Shown here: piece after piece, positions 5,548-12,721 of the stretch
Numbering within the stretch: the first letter of the stretch is position 1
Layout: each line of letters starts with the position of its first letter
Assembly: GCA_015485895.1 (NCBI GenBank)
Contig: WFSR01000075.1
Coordinates: 1-13,685 of the forward strand
Length of the DNA stretch: 13,685 nucleotides
Source of the DNA: Candidatus Microgenomates bacterium
GTDB lineage: Bacteria; Patescibacteriota; Microgenomatia; UBA12405; UBA6130
Direction of reading: 5' to 3'
Notes under the pieces: generated by a model
What the model was told of the DNA's origin: nothing
Database searches by the model: none
The model's input: the letters and a program-made list of their open reading frames with translations, nothing else
Position numbers and translations under genes: made by a program

Positions 5548-6917
5548 ACAGCCAAAAGGAAAAGTTGGTAAAGATGAAGCCAAACTTTTGGCAGTTTCGT
5601 TTGCGCCATAGTTTATTGCCCTTTCCATTGGCAGTGAGCCTCCTTCTTTTTCTGGCTCTGGGGGTCATTTTGGCGCGCCGGATGGTGAACTTGCGGAGTC
5701 GGGCTGGCGGTGATTTACAACCCCAGCAGGTACGGATTACTAATGTGACGGATCGTTCTTTTGTAGTCAGTTGGCTAACGCTCCCGGCAACGAAAGGAAG
5801 TTTGCTAGTCAATATTAATTCAACAGACGCGCTTTTTCAAGATAGCCGCGGTGATGGTAACTTTACTACGCACTATATAGTTGTGGACCGTGGCTTGCAG
5901 GCAGGACAAACGTATAATTTTACTGTTATTTCCGGAGGAAAGCAGTTCCGATCAGCAAGCTATCAAGTTCACTTGGCTCAACCGATAGCCGGTATGTTGC
6001 CGAAAGCCAATTTAGCCTATGGGAAAGTATGTCTACCGGATGGTTCTCCAGCTAGCGGAGGAATTGTTTATCTTAACATTCCTGGTTTGGCACCCCTTTC
6101 TTCATTAGTATCGTCAGAAGGCCATTGGGTTATCCCTTTAAGTGTTGCTTTTAATACTAGTTTGCGGAAATTAAATCCTAGCTTATCCCCGGAGACGGAG
6201 GAGGTTATCCAAGTAGTACGCCGAGTAGGCAAGCCGACTTCAGTTCGTAATTTAGTATCCCGGAATCAACCAGTACCTCTGATAACTTTAGGGAAAGATG
6301 CTGATTTTCGCCAGCAACATCCTTCCGCTTCTCCATCGCCAGTTGTAACCCAGACGATTGGTCTACTACCGGATACGGGCATAACTCCAACGCCGGCGCC
6401 ATTCAGTATTTTGAGTCCTGACGAGGGAGAAAAGATAAATACTAACCGGCCGCAGATTTTTGGTCGGGGAGCTCCTGGAGGGGTGGTCAAGATAGAAATT
6501 CACTCTTCTCAACCTAGTGTAAGTGCGGAAATCCCCATCGGTACAGACCAGCGGTGGAGTTGGACCGTCCCAGATGGATTAGATCCAGGTGACCATACAT
6601 TGACGGTGTACTATTATGATCCTTTGGGGAAAGAGCAAACTTTTACCCGTCACTTTACCGTTTTGGCGGCTGATAACATTGCCGAGCCAGCCTTTACTGC
6701 CTCGGCGACGGCAACCCTGGCGCCTTCACCAACACCTTTACCTTCACCGACCCCTTCGCCTTCGCCAAAACCCTCTTCTCGACCGACCGTAGCTGCGCCT
6801 ACAGTGACCACAATTCCTAACAGCGGTACAGAGTCGTTTAGCGTTTTATTAATTGTTCTTAGCTTTTTGACTTTGGGTTTCGGGGGATATTTATGGTGGT
6901 TTAGTGATGAAATTTAA
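5544..6917 (+). CDS. Surface protein with FnIII- and Ig-like domains, double membrane anchor
   Basis: The 457-residue product has a basic N-terminus and one membrane helix at about 24-45, then RSRAGG and extracellular modules: an FnIII-like domain at about 59-147 (VRITNVTDRSFVVSWLT, GLQAGQTYNFTV), a carboxypeptidase-regulatory-like segment at about 158-250 (GKVCLPDGSPASGGIVYLNI), a Ser/Pro linker containing LPDTG (275-279), a bacterial Ig-like domain at about 286-374 (SPDEGEKINTNRPQIFGRGA, GLDPGDHTLTVYYYDPLG), and a Pro/Ser/Thr stalk at about 386-425. A second hydrophobic helix (432-452) ends the chain. Both ends appear held in the membrane, the domains forming an outside loop. AAGGA ends immediately before the ATG. 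Cotranscription with pilN/pilO suggests a pilus-linked or adhesive role; this is inference. Confidence 0.75.
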   Translation: MNSQKEKLVKMKPNFWQFRLRHSLLPFPLAVSLLLFLALGVILARRMVNLRSRAGGDLQPQQVRITNVTDRSFVVSWLTLPATKGSLLVNINSTDALFQDSRGDGNFTTHYIVVDRGLQAGQTYNFTVISGGKQFRSASYQVHLAQPIAGMLPKANLAYGKVCLPDGSPASGGIVYLNIPGLAPLSSLVSSEGHWVIPLSVAFNTSLRKLNPSLSPETEEVIQVVRRVGKPTSVRNLVSRNQPVPLITLGKDADFRQQHPSASPSPVVTQTIGLLPDTGITPTPAPFSILSPDEGEKINTNRPQIFGRGAPGGVVKIEIHSSQPSVSAEIPIGTDQRWSWTVPDGLDPGDHTLTVYYYDPLGKEQTFTRHFTVLAADNIAEPAFTASATATLAPSPTPLPSPTPSPSPKPSSRPTVAAPTVTTIPNSGTESFSVLLIVLSFLTLGFGGYLWWFSDEI

Positions 6918-7833
6918 ACAGCGGTTTGCAAACTATTTAATACTATTACGACCATGGCAGTGGGCTAAAAATTTGGCTGTTTTTGCCGCTATTATTTTCA
7001 CCGGTCAGCTTTTTAATCCTCCTCTTTTTAATCGGGTATTGCTGGCATTTTTTGTCCTTTGCGCTCTTTCTTCAGCTTCTTATGTTTTTAATGATCTTTT
7101 AGATGTTTCCTGGGATCGCCGCCATCCATTAAAAAAACAGCGTCCCTTGGCGGCAGGACAGGTAAATCCTGAGGAAGCGGTAGGGTTAATTTTCATTCTC
7201 TTTCTTCTAGGTTTTAGTTTGGCAACCTTTTTAGGTTTGCCATTTGTTCTCTTAATGCTTTTTTTCTTTGGCCTTCATTTAGTTTATACTCTCTGGTTGA
7301 AGAAACTGGCTCTTTGGGATATTGCTGCTATTTCAATTTCCTTTATTATTAGGGCTTTTAGTGGAGAATTGGTTAGTGGTTACCACTTGCCAGTTTGGCT
7401 TTTCTTTACGGTAGTTTTTCTTTCTCTTTTTATTGCTACTGGTAAACGGCGTGGGGAATGGATTCACGAAGGGAGTAAAACCCGCCCCACTCTTAAGAAC
7501 TATCGCTTAACTCTCCTTGATTTTTATCTCTCTCTTTTTGGTGTTTCTACCCTCTTGTCCTATTCTCTTTTTACCTATTTTGCTGGTCCTCAGTCTTTTG
7601 CCGGTCAGTATTTTCGCTCTCTTTTTGGTTTGCGTTCTTATCTTTTAATGGACCGCAAGTGGCTTATGTTAACAGTTTTTCCGGTTATTGCTGGTATCAT
7701 GGAGTATGGCCGGTTAGTTTTTTATGGCCGGCCGGAAAGTGAACAGCCAGAAAAGTTATTGGCGGTGAGCAGCACCCTTTTGGGATCGGTATTTCTCTGG
7801 GGAGTGATGATTATTTTGATTATTTATGGCTAA
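6907..7833 (+). CDS. UbiA-family polyprenyl-phosphate phosphoribosyltransferase-like
   Basis: The nearest family is decaprenyl-phosphate phosphoribosyltransferase (Rv3806c type), which joins PRPP to a polyprenyl phosphate to give a lipid-linked pentose donor. Counting from the GTG at 6904, the first Asp-rich motif is NDLLDVSWD (63-71, NDxxDxxxD), followed by RRHPLKKQRPLAAG (72-85), the HPxKxRPxAxG block typical of this subfamily. The second site is LKKLALWDIAAISISFIIRA (132-151) with D139. KRRGEW (181-186) is also characteristic. RPWQWAKN (16-23) matches the usual RP.Q..KN start. About nine membrane helices. I prefer the ATG at 6907 over the adjacent GTG at 6904. It overlaps genes on both sides. 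A different prenyl acceptor or donor cannot be excluded. Confidence 0.82.
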   Translation: MKFKQRFANYLILLRPWQWAKNLAVFAAIIFTGQLFNPPLFNRVLLAFFVLCALSSASYVFNDLLDVSWDRRHPLKKQRPLAAGQVNPEEAVGLIFILFLLGFSLATFLGLPFVLLMLFFFGLHLVYTLWLKKLALWDIAAISISFIIRAFSGELVSGYHLPVWLFFTVVFLSLFIATGKRRGEWIHEGSKTRPTLKNYRLTLLDFYLSLFGVSTLLSYSLFTYFAGPQSFAGQYFRSLFGLRSYLLMDRKWLMLTVFPVIAGIMEYGRLVFYGRPESEQPEKLLAVSSTLLGSVFLWGVMIILIIYG

Positions 7834-9343
7834 GCGGGTTTTGGTAATTCTCCTTATCTTAGCTGTTATTACCCGCTTTGGGGGGCTTTTCTGGGGTCAA
7901 GGTTTCTTTTTTCATCCCGATGAAAATAATATGGGGCAGGCGGTGGTGTCGCTTCGGAAAACCGGTGACCCTCATTTTTATGCCTATGGTGAATTTCCTC
8001 TCCTTGTGGTGAATTTTTTCTGCCGCTTACTGCCTGGAAGACCAGCTTTTCCTTCGGCTATTTATGGATTGCGTCTTTTATCGGCTTTAGCTGGAGTTCT
8101 TTTGGTTTTGGTCGGTTTTTTTTGGAGTCGCTGGCGCCACTGGCAACCAGTTTGGCTTTTCCCCTTATTGTTGATTTTTAGTCCGGGCTTAATTCAAGCA
8201 GCCCACTTTGGCACCACTGAAACGCTCCTCGCCCTGGAGCTTTTTTTAACCGTTTATTTTTTGGGCCTCTTTGCTGAAGGCAATGGAGCTGCTGGTTGGA
8301 GATTAAGCTTTGTTTTAGGTCTAGCCGTAGCTACTAAAATTAGCTCTCTCTCTTTTGCTCTGCTGGCTGTGACAGTCGTTTTTTATCTCGCTTGGAAGCA
8401 AAGGAAAAAAGGGATAGCTTTGATATCGCCGTTAATAACTCTAATAACCGTTATCGGTTTTTCTCCCATTTATTGGCAAAATAGCCGAAAGGTTTGGCAG
8501 GTAATAAATTATGAGGGTAAGGTGGCAAGGGGAATAATCCCGGTTTTTTACACGCAACAATTTGCTGGCACCTGGCCAATCATTTTTCATCTGCAAAAAG
8601 TTTTCCCTTGGATTTTAGGCTTGCCTCTCTATTTGTTATTTTTTCCAGCAATTTTTTATTTGGTCCGGGAGAATTTTCACCGTTGGCGAGACCAATTGCT
8701 TTATTTGCCTGTTTTGGGCTGGGTGGCCAATTTATTCCTTTTTGTGAAATGGATTCGCTTTGCCCTTCCATTAGTTGTTTTTATGGTTATGGTTGTTGCT
8801 TGGTTTTGGCAACGTTATTATCACCGCCGGATGATTTTCGTTTTGGGATTAGTATTCTTAATACTCCCTGGCCTGATTTTTAACTCTCTTTATTTCCGTC
8901 CCGATGATCGTTGGCGGGCTAGTCAATGGTTAAATAGATTACCGCCGGGGACTACTCTTTTAGAAGAAGCTGGCAATGTTTACTCTTTGCCGTTGACAAA
9001 TCGTGATAATCTCCGAATTTTAGTGGTTGATTTCTATCATCTTGATACCAGCCCAGAAGAGCAACAAAAGCTGGCTCATTATCTAACTCAGGCAGATAAA
9101 ATTGTTTTAGCCTCACGGCGTGTTTTTGCCAACTATTTACCCCGAGCGGACCAGTTTCCCAAAACGGCTGCTTTTTACCGCCAACTTTTTTCCGGTCGGC
9201 TGGGTTTTGGGGAAGAAAAAGTTATTACCCCTTGGCCTAAATGGTTAAATATTTTTCTGGGAAGCGACTTGGCTAGTGAAGAAACTTGGACTGTCTTTGA
9301 TCACCCGACAATTCGGATTTGGATGCGAATTAAAAAAGGCTAG
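7826..9343 (+). CDS. GT-C glycosyltransferase, HPDE paralog
   Basis: A 505-residue polytopic glycosyltransferase of the GT39/PMT-like type. The first outer loop carries HPDEN (30-34), where D32-E33 is the expected catalytic acidic pair, followed by YGEFPLL (54-60). TTE (130-132) and ATKIS (169-173) occupy the second loop and the following helix as in GT-C enzymes. About ten helices reach residue 365 or so; a soluble C-terminal domain follows and ends with SEETWTVFDHPTIRIW (484-499). That domain and the HPD loop are shared with the product at 9993-11636, so the two are paralogs. The start overlaps the UbiA-like stop by eight bases, which points to one operon with the lipid-phosphate sugar enzyme. 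The 3' end overlaps the convergent glycosylase gene by 14 bases. Confidence 0.82.
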   Translation: MAKRVLVILLILAVITRFGGLFWGQGFFFHPDENNMGQAVVSLRKTGDPHFYAYGEFPLLVVNFFCRLLPGRPAFPSAIYGLRLLSALAGVLLVLVGFFWSRWRHWQPVWLFPLLLIFSPGLIQAAHFGTTETLLALELFLTVYFLGLFAEGNGAAGWRLSFVLGLAVATKISSLSFALLAVTVVFYLAWKQRKKGIALISPLITLITVIGFSPIYWQNSRKVWQVINYEGKVARGIIPVFYTQQFAGTWPIIFHLQKVFPWILGLPLYLLFFPAIFYLVRENFHRWRDQLLYLPVLGWVANLFLFVKWIRFALPLVVFMVMVVAWFWQRYYHRRMIFVLGLVFLILPGLIFNSLYFRPDDRWRASQWLNRLPPGTTLLEEAGNVYSLPLTNRDNLRILVVDFYHLDTSPEEQQKLAHYLTQADKIVLASRRVFANYLPRADQFPKTAAFYRQLFSGRLGFGEEKVITPWPKWLNIFLGSDLASEETWTVFDHPTIRIWMRIKKG

Positions 9344-9941
9344 TTTGTTCTGGTGGTGGGGCCGGTCTTTTTTCTTCGTGGAGAATGACGGCTAATTTTT
9401 GAAAATCTTCTTGCAGTTGCTGCATTATCTGGCCGTTGCGGAGAGCCGCTGCTGGATGATACATGGGGACCAGAAGGAGATTTAATTTTTCCCAGCGGAC
9501 AGGTTTAGCTTCACCATGAATGCGGGAAATATAAGCATGGGGTAAAAAGAAGTTCATGGCAAACCGGCCTAAGGTTACGATAATTTGAGGTTTGATGATT
9601 AAAAGCTGGCGGCGAAGAAAAGGACTGCAGGCTTTGATTTCTGTAGGTAAAGGATCACGGTTATTAGGGGGACGATGCTTAAGGATATTGGTAATAAAAA
9701 TTTCTTCTCGACGGAGATCAATGGAGGCTAACAGCTTATCTAAAAGGTGCCCAGCAGCACCAACAAAGGGAACGCCTTTTTGATCTTCCCAATATCCAGG
9801 CGCTTCGCCAATGAAAACTATCTTTGCTTTTTCATTTCCAGCGCCCGGAACTGCTTGATTAGCTATTTTGGCTAAAGGACACCTCTGACAGCGACGAATC
9901 TCGGCAGCAATTTGCTCTAGGCTATCATCTGGTTTATCCAT
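9330..9941 (-). CDS. udg: Family-4 uracil-DNA glycosylase
   Basis: Removes uracil from DNA arising by cytosine deamination or dUTP incorporation. Family-4 motifs are clear in the 203-residue product: GEAPGYWEDQKGVPFVG (45-61) with E46, the GEAPG motif 1, and HPAAALR (162-168), the catalytic-loop motif. These enzymes carry a 4Fe-4S cluster held by CxxC plus two later Cys. Here C18-x2-C21 and C105 are present, but the third ligand position is H89 in LKHRPPNNRDP, exactly 16 residues before C105 as in the Thermus enzyme (C86/C102). A Pro-rich linker (KRPAPPPE) leads to the last five residues QTSLF, close to the bacterial sliding-clamp pentapeptide QL(S/D)LF. It runs against the surrounding plus-strand genes and has its own weak promoter. 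Confidence 0.93.
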   Translation of the reverse strand: MDKPDDSLEQIAAEIRRCQRCPLAKIANQAVPGAGNEKAKIVFIGEAPGYWEDQKGVPFVGAAGHLLDKLLASIDLRREEIFITNILKHRPPNNRDPLPTEIKACSPFLRRQLLIIKPQIIVTLGRFAMNFFLPHAYISRIHGEAKPVRWEKLNLLLVPMYHPAAALRNGQIMQQLQEDFQKLAVILHEEKRPAPPPEQTSLF

Positions 9942-9946
9942 AGCTT

Positions 9947-9975
9947 ATTTTAGGAGGTTTTGTTTTTCTTTTCCA
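9947..9975 (-). promoter_or_regulatory. udg: Candidate promoter of uracil-DNA glycosylase
   Basis: On the minus strand TGGAAA (9970-9975), a 17-base spacer and TAAAAT (9947-9952). The -10 box ends five bases before the ATG, so the transcript would begin at or within a base of the start codon. The -35 match is only four of six. Confidence 0.4.
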
Positions 9976-9980
9976 GCCGT

Positions 9981-9986
9981 TAGAAT
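9981..9986 (+). promoter_or_regulatory. -10 box of the 9993 GT-C gene
   Basis: TAGAAT ends six bases before the ATG at 9993, which places the expected transcription start exactly on the start codon. No convincing -35 hexamer is seen (only T-rich sequence near 9958-9963). It shares the 51-base gap with the divergent glycosylase promoter. Confidence 0.4.
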
Positions 9987-9992
9987 AAGAAG

Positions 9993-11636
9993 ATGAGGAA
10001 AGTAGCTATTTTTTTGTTAATTTTTGTGTTTGGTCTCAGCTTGCGCCTTTATCATTTTAATTGGGACCATAATCAACATCTTCATCCTGATGGCAGGTTC
10101 TTGACAATGGTAACCTTGCATTTAGATTGGCCATCTTCTTGGTATGCGTATTTCGAAACTGATAAATCACCCCTTAATCCATTTAACCGCGGTTATAATT
10201 TTTTTGTTTATGGCCCTTTGCCTCTTTGGCTTACCAAGGGGGTGGCTCAGATTTTTGCTTGGTCGGATTATAATCATTTGGTTTTGGTTGGCCGTATTTT
10301 GGCTGCTCTTGCCGATAGCGGGGTGCTGATATTCCTTTTTCTTATTAGTAAGAGTATCTGGGCACCTTTTTTCTATGCCATAATGGTTTTGCCAATCCAA
10401 CTTAGTCATTTTTATACCGTTGACCCATTCCTTAATTTCTTTCTTTGGGGTGGCTTTTTAGGAATGTATCAATACCGAAAATCGCGGCATTGGTTATGGC
10501 TGTTATTGGCTGGTTTCAGTTTAGGTTTGGCTCTAGCTGCTAAAATCTCAGCTGCCTTAGGGGTATTTTTCTTGTTTTTATTGTTGGCTTGGTTTTATCG
10601 GCGCTCTTGGTGGCAACTAATCAGGGCAGAGATAATTTTTAGCTTGGCCGTTCTGATTAGCACTTACTTGGCGGCGCCAATTTATTTCCAGGGCTGGCAT
10701 TTAAACCCTTCTTTTTGGCAGAGCTGGCAGCAATTGCGCTATTGGTCGCGGCCTGATGTCTGGTTTCCCCCTGGTGTTCAATGGTTGCGGAGACCGGCTT
10801 GGCTTTTTCCGGCTCGTAATATGTTTCTCTGGGAATTAGGTATTCCTTTGAGTCTTCTTTTCCTAGCAAGCTTGTTATTTTGGCGCTGGTGGCAAGAAGA
10901 GCTTTTGGTGGTAGCTTTTTTTTGGATGTTGCTTGTCTTTGGTTTTCAGGGCTCACAATTTGTTAAGGCTGGACGCTACTTTCTGCCTATCTATCCAGCA
11001 ATTGCCTTATTTCTGAGCAAATTTCATAGTCGTTATCTTTGGCCTAAATGTTCACATTTTGTGGCGCTTGTAATTTTGATCACTTTTTATATCATTTGGC
11101 CGTTACTTTTTATGAACATTTACCGCCAGCCCCTTTCCCGCTTAGTGGCTTCAAGATGGATGTATCAACATATTGCTCCCGGGAAAACCCTATCTTGTGA
11201 ATACTGGGATGATTGTCTCCCCCTTCCTCTTGAAGGGCGTAGCGCCGGCCAGTACTCTCAGATAACTCTAAATTTATTTTCTCCCGATAGTCAGGCAAAA
11301 TGGCAGCATGTCGTTCAACAATTATCCCATTTAGACTATCTTATTCTTTCTTCTAACCGTCTTTGGGGGTCTATTACTCGGGTTCCCGGCCGTTACCCTT
11401 ACGCCGCCCGTTTTTATCGCCTTCTTTTTACCGGCAAGTTAAATTTTCAGCTTTGTCAGCACTTTGCTAATTTTCCTGGTTTGAACTGGCGGGGCAAAAG
11501 TTTTATTACCATTAATGATCGTTTGGCTGAGGAAACATTTACCGTTTATGATCACCCTGAAGTATTTATCTTTTGCCGCCGCCAGCCTTGGTCGCCCCAA
11601 CAGTATTGGCAATTAATTGTTGCCAAGCCACGGTAA
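9993..11636 (+). CDS. GT-C glycosyltransferase, HPDG paralog
   Basis: This 547-residue polytopic protein has the same architecture as the product of 7826-9343: a first helix, outer loop with HLHPDGRFLTMV (29-40), FFVYGPLPLWLTK (70-82), YTVDPFLNFF (141-150), AAKIS (182-186), about ten helices, and a C-terminal soluble domain ending with AEETFTVYDHPEVFIF (512-527). In the C-terminal domain FYRLLFTGKLNF parallels FYRQLFSGRLGF of the sister. The second acidic residue of the loop motif is Gly34 (codon GGC, 10092-10094) where the sister has Glu, so activity or mechanism may differ. The last 23 codons overlap the convergent GT4 gene by 71 bases. It appears to be transcribed alone from a leaderless-type -10 box. 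Confidence 0.82.
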   Translation: MRKVAIFLLIFVFGLSLRLYHFNWDHNQHLHPDGRFLTMVTLHLDWPSSWYAYFETDKSPLNPFNRGYNFFVYGPLPLWLTKGVAQIFAWSDYNHLVLVGRILAALADSGVLIFLFLISKSIWAPFFYAIMVLPIQLSHFYTVDPFLNFFLWGGFLGMYQYRKSRHWLWLLLAGFSLGLALAAKISAALGVFFLFLLLAWFYRRSWWQLIRAEIIFSLAVLISTYLAAPIYFQGWHLNPSFWQSWQQLRYWSRPDVWFPPGVQWLRRPAWLFPARNMFLWELGIPLSLLFLASLLFWRWWQEELLVVAFFWMLLVFGFQGSQFVKAGRYFLPIYPAIALFLSKFHSRYLWPKCSHFVALVILITFYIIWPLLFMNIYRQPLSRLVASRWMYQHIAPGKTLSCEYWDDCLPLPLEGRSAGQYSQITLNLFSPDSQAKWQHVVQQLSHLDYLILSSNRLWGSITRVPGRYPYAARFYRLLFTGKLNFQLCQHFANFPGLNWRGKSFITINDRLAEETFTVYDHPEVFIFCRRQPWSPQQYWQLIVAKPR

Positions 11637-12705
11637 AGTCTTGCAGATTGAAAATTTGCTGAGCTAATCGTTGTCGCTGATAGTGAGAATGATTTTGAAC
11701 AACTTGCAATATTTTTGCGGCTAAATCGGAACTATTCCCTGGAGCAGCTAGTTCTCCCATACCGGTCATTTGGACGGGGACGCGGACGCCAGGGAGATTA
11801 CTAACTACCACTGGACAACCGCTCACCATTGCTTCTGCCTGGACAATGCCAAAACTTTCTAAAGAGCTGGTGCTAGGTAAAACAAGACAACTAAATTGGC
11901 GGTAATAAGCGCCAAGCTTTTGGTGGGTTACCGGGCCGACAAGATGAAGATGGCGGCGATATTTCTTCAGAAGGGGTTTTATCTTTTGGAAAGAAGCATC
12001 GCCCACCGGTCGCGGGCCGATGAGAATAATCTTAAAATCATTTAATTGTCGGGCTAGCAAAGGGATGGCTTTCAAGAGAACTGGCAGTCCCTTTTCCCAT
12101 CCCAGCCGGCCGACAAAACCAATTTTAATTTGGGCAGTTGGCAACCGGGTAGCTTTGCGGTTTTGGGGGAGTTTAATGGGGGGTAGGATTACTTCCGTTT
12201 TGAGGATGCGTTTTCGGGTCAAGGGTGAAGATTGGCCATAATCTAGAGTGTAAATAACGATGGCGGTGGCCCAGGTGTAGATAAAGTGGTGGAGGAGGCG
12301 GACGAGAAGGCCGAGGCTGGCATTAAGCCAGGGAGAAGGAAAGGTAAAGTCGCAATGGTGGATTACAATGAGAGGGCGGCGGAAGAGCCAGGCAAAAAGG
12401 GCCACCCAAAAGCCTTCCGGCTGGGGGGCATGGAGGATAATCAGTTGATTTCGGCGGACTAAACGCCAGGCCCAAATTGGATAGGTGGGCATAAATAAAC
12501 CTTTATTAAGGCGTTTCCAGACGGCAGCTCGATAAACAGTGAGGCGGCGGTTAATAATTTCCCGTCGGGGTAAGGTTTTTTGGTGCTGGCTGGCAAGAAT
12601 GGTCACCTGATATTTTTGGCTAAGTATTTGGGCCAATTGATCAGCATATTGAGTAATGCCGCTGATATTGGGACGATAGTAGCTTAAGGTGGTTAGAATT
12701 TTCAT
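11566..12705 (-). CDS. GT4-family (GT-B) glycosyltransferase
   Basis: This 379-residue cytoplasmic GT-B enzyme uses a nucleotide-sugar donor and retains anomeric configuration. It opens with MKILTTLSYYRPNISGITQY, the GT4 N-terminal strand and Gly-rich loop. GFVGRLGWEKG (196-206) supplies R200 and K205 that contact the donor diphosphate, and ESFGIVQAE (283-291) is the E-x7-E motif. PSTSSLESFG and ISNLPG-like VSNLPGVRVP complete the donor domain. The frame stays open to an upstream ATG at 12807, but that extension is Lys/Arg-rich antisense of the neighbouring hydrophobic gene, so I start at 12705. It is divergent from the flippase-like gene with 16 bases between starts, and no promoter could be assigned. 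Acceptor unknown; a lipid-linked mannosyl or glucosyl step is typical of relatives. Confidence 0.9.
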   Translation of the reverse strand: MKILTTLSYYRPNISGITQYADQLAQILSQKYQVTILASQHQKTLPRREIINRRLTVYRAAVWKRLNKGLFMPTYPIWAWRLVRRNQLIILHAPQPEGFWVALFAWLFRRPLIVIHHCDFTFPSPWLNASLGLLVRLLHHFIYTWATAIVIYTLDYGQSSPLTRKRILKTEVILPPIKLPQNRKATRLPTAQIKIGFVGRLGWEKGLPVLLKAIPLLARQLNDFKIILIGPRPVGDASFQKIKPLLKKYRRHLHLVGPVTHQKLGAYYRQFSCLVLPSTSSLESFGIVQAEAMVSGCPVVVSNLPGVRVPVQMTGMGELAAPGNSSDLAAKILQVVQNHSHYQRQRLAQQIFNLQDFTVAWQQLIANTVGATKAGGGKR

Positions 12706-12707
12706 GT

Positions 12708-12713
12708 TATACT
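12708..12713 (+). promoter_or_regulatory. -10 box of the flippase-like gene
   Basis: TATACT ends eight bases before the ATG at 12722, predicting a leader of about two bases. Any -35 element would lie inside the first codons of the divergent GT4 gene; the best candidate there (TTAAGG at 12684-12689, spacer 18) is weak. Confidence 0.4.
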
Positions 12714-12721
12714 GAGCCAAA

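Noticed and set aside
5847..5855. RGD tripeptide (residues 102-104) of the FnIII-like protein as an integrin-type motif
   Set aside because: A tripeptide occurs by chance too easily, and a eukaryotic receptor is not indicated.
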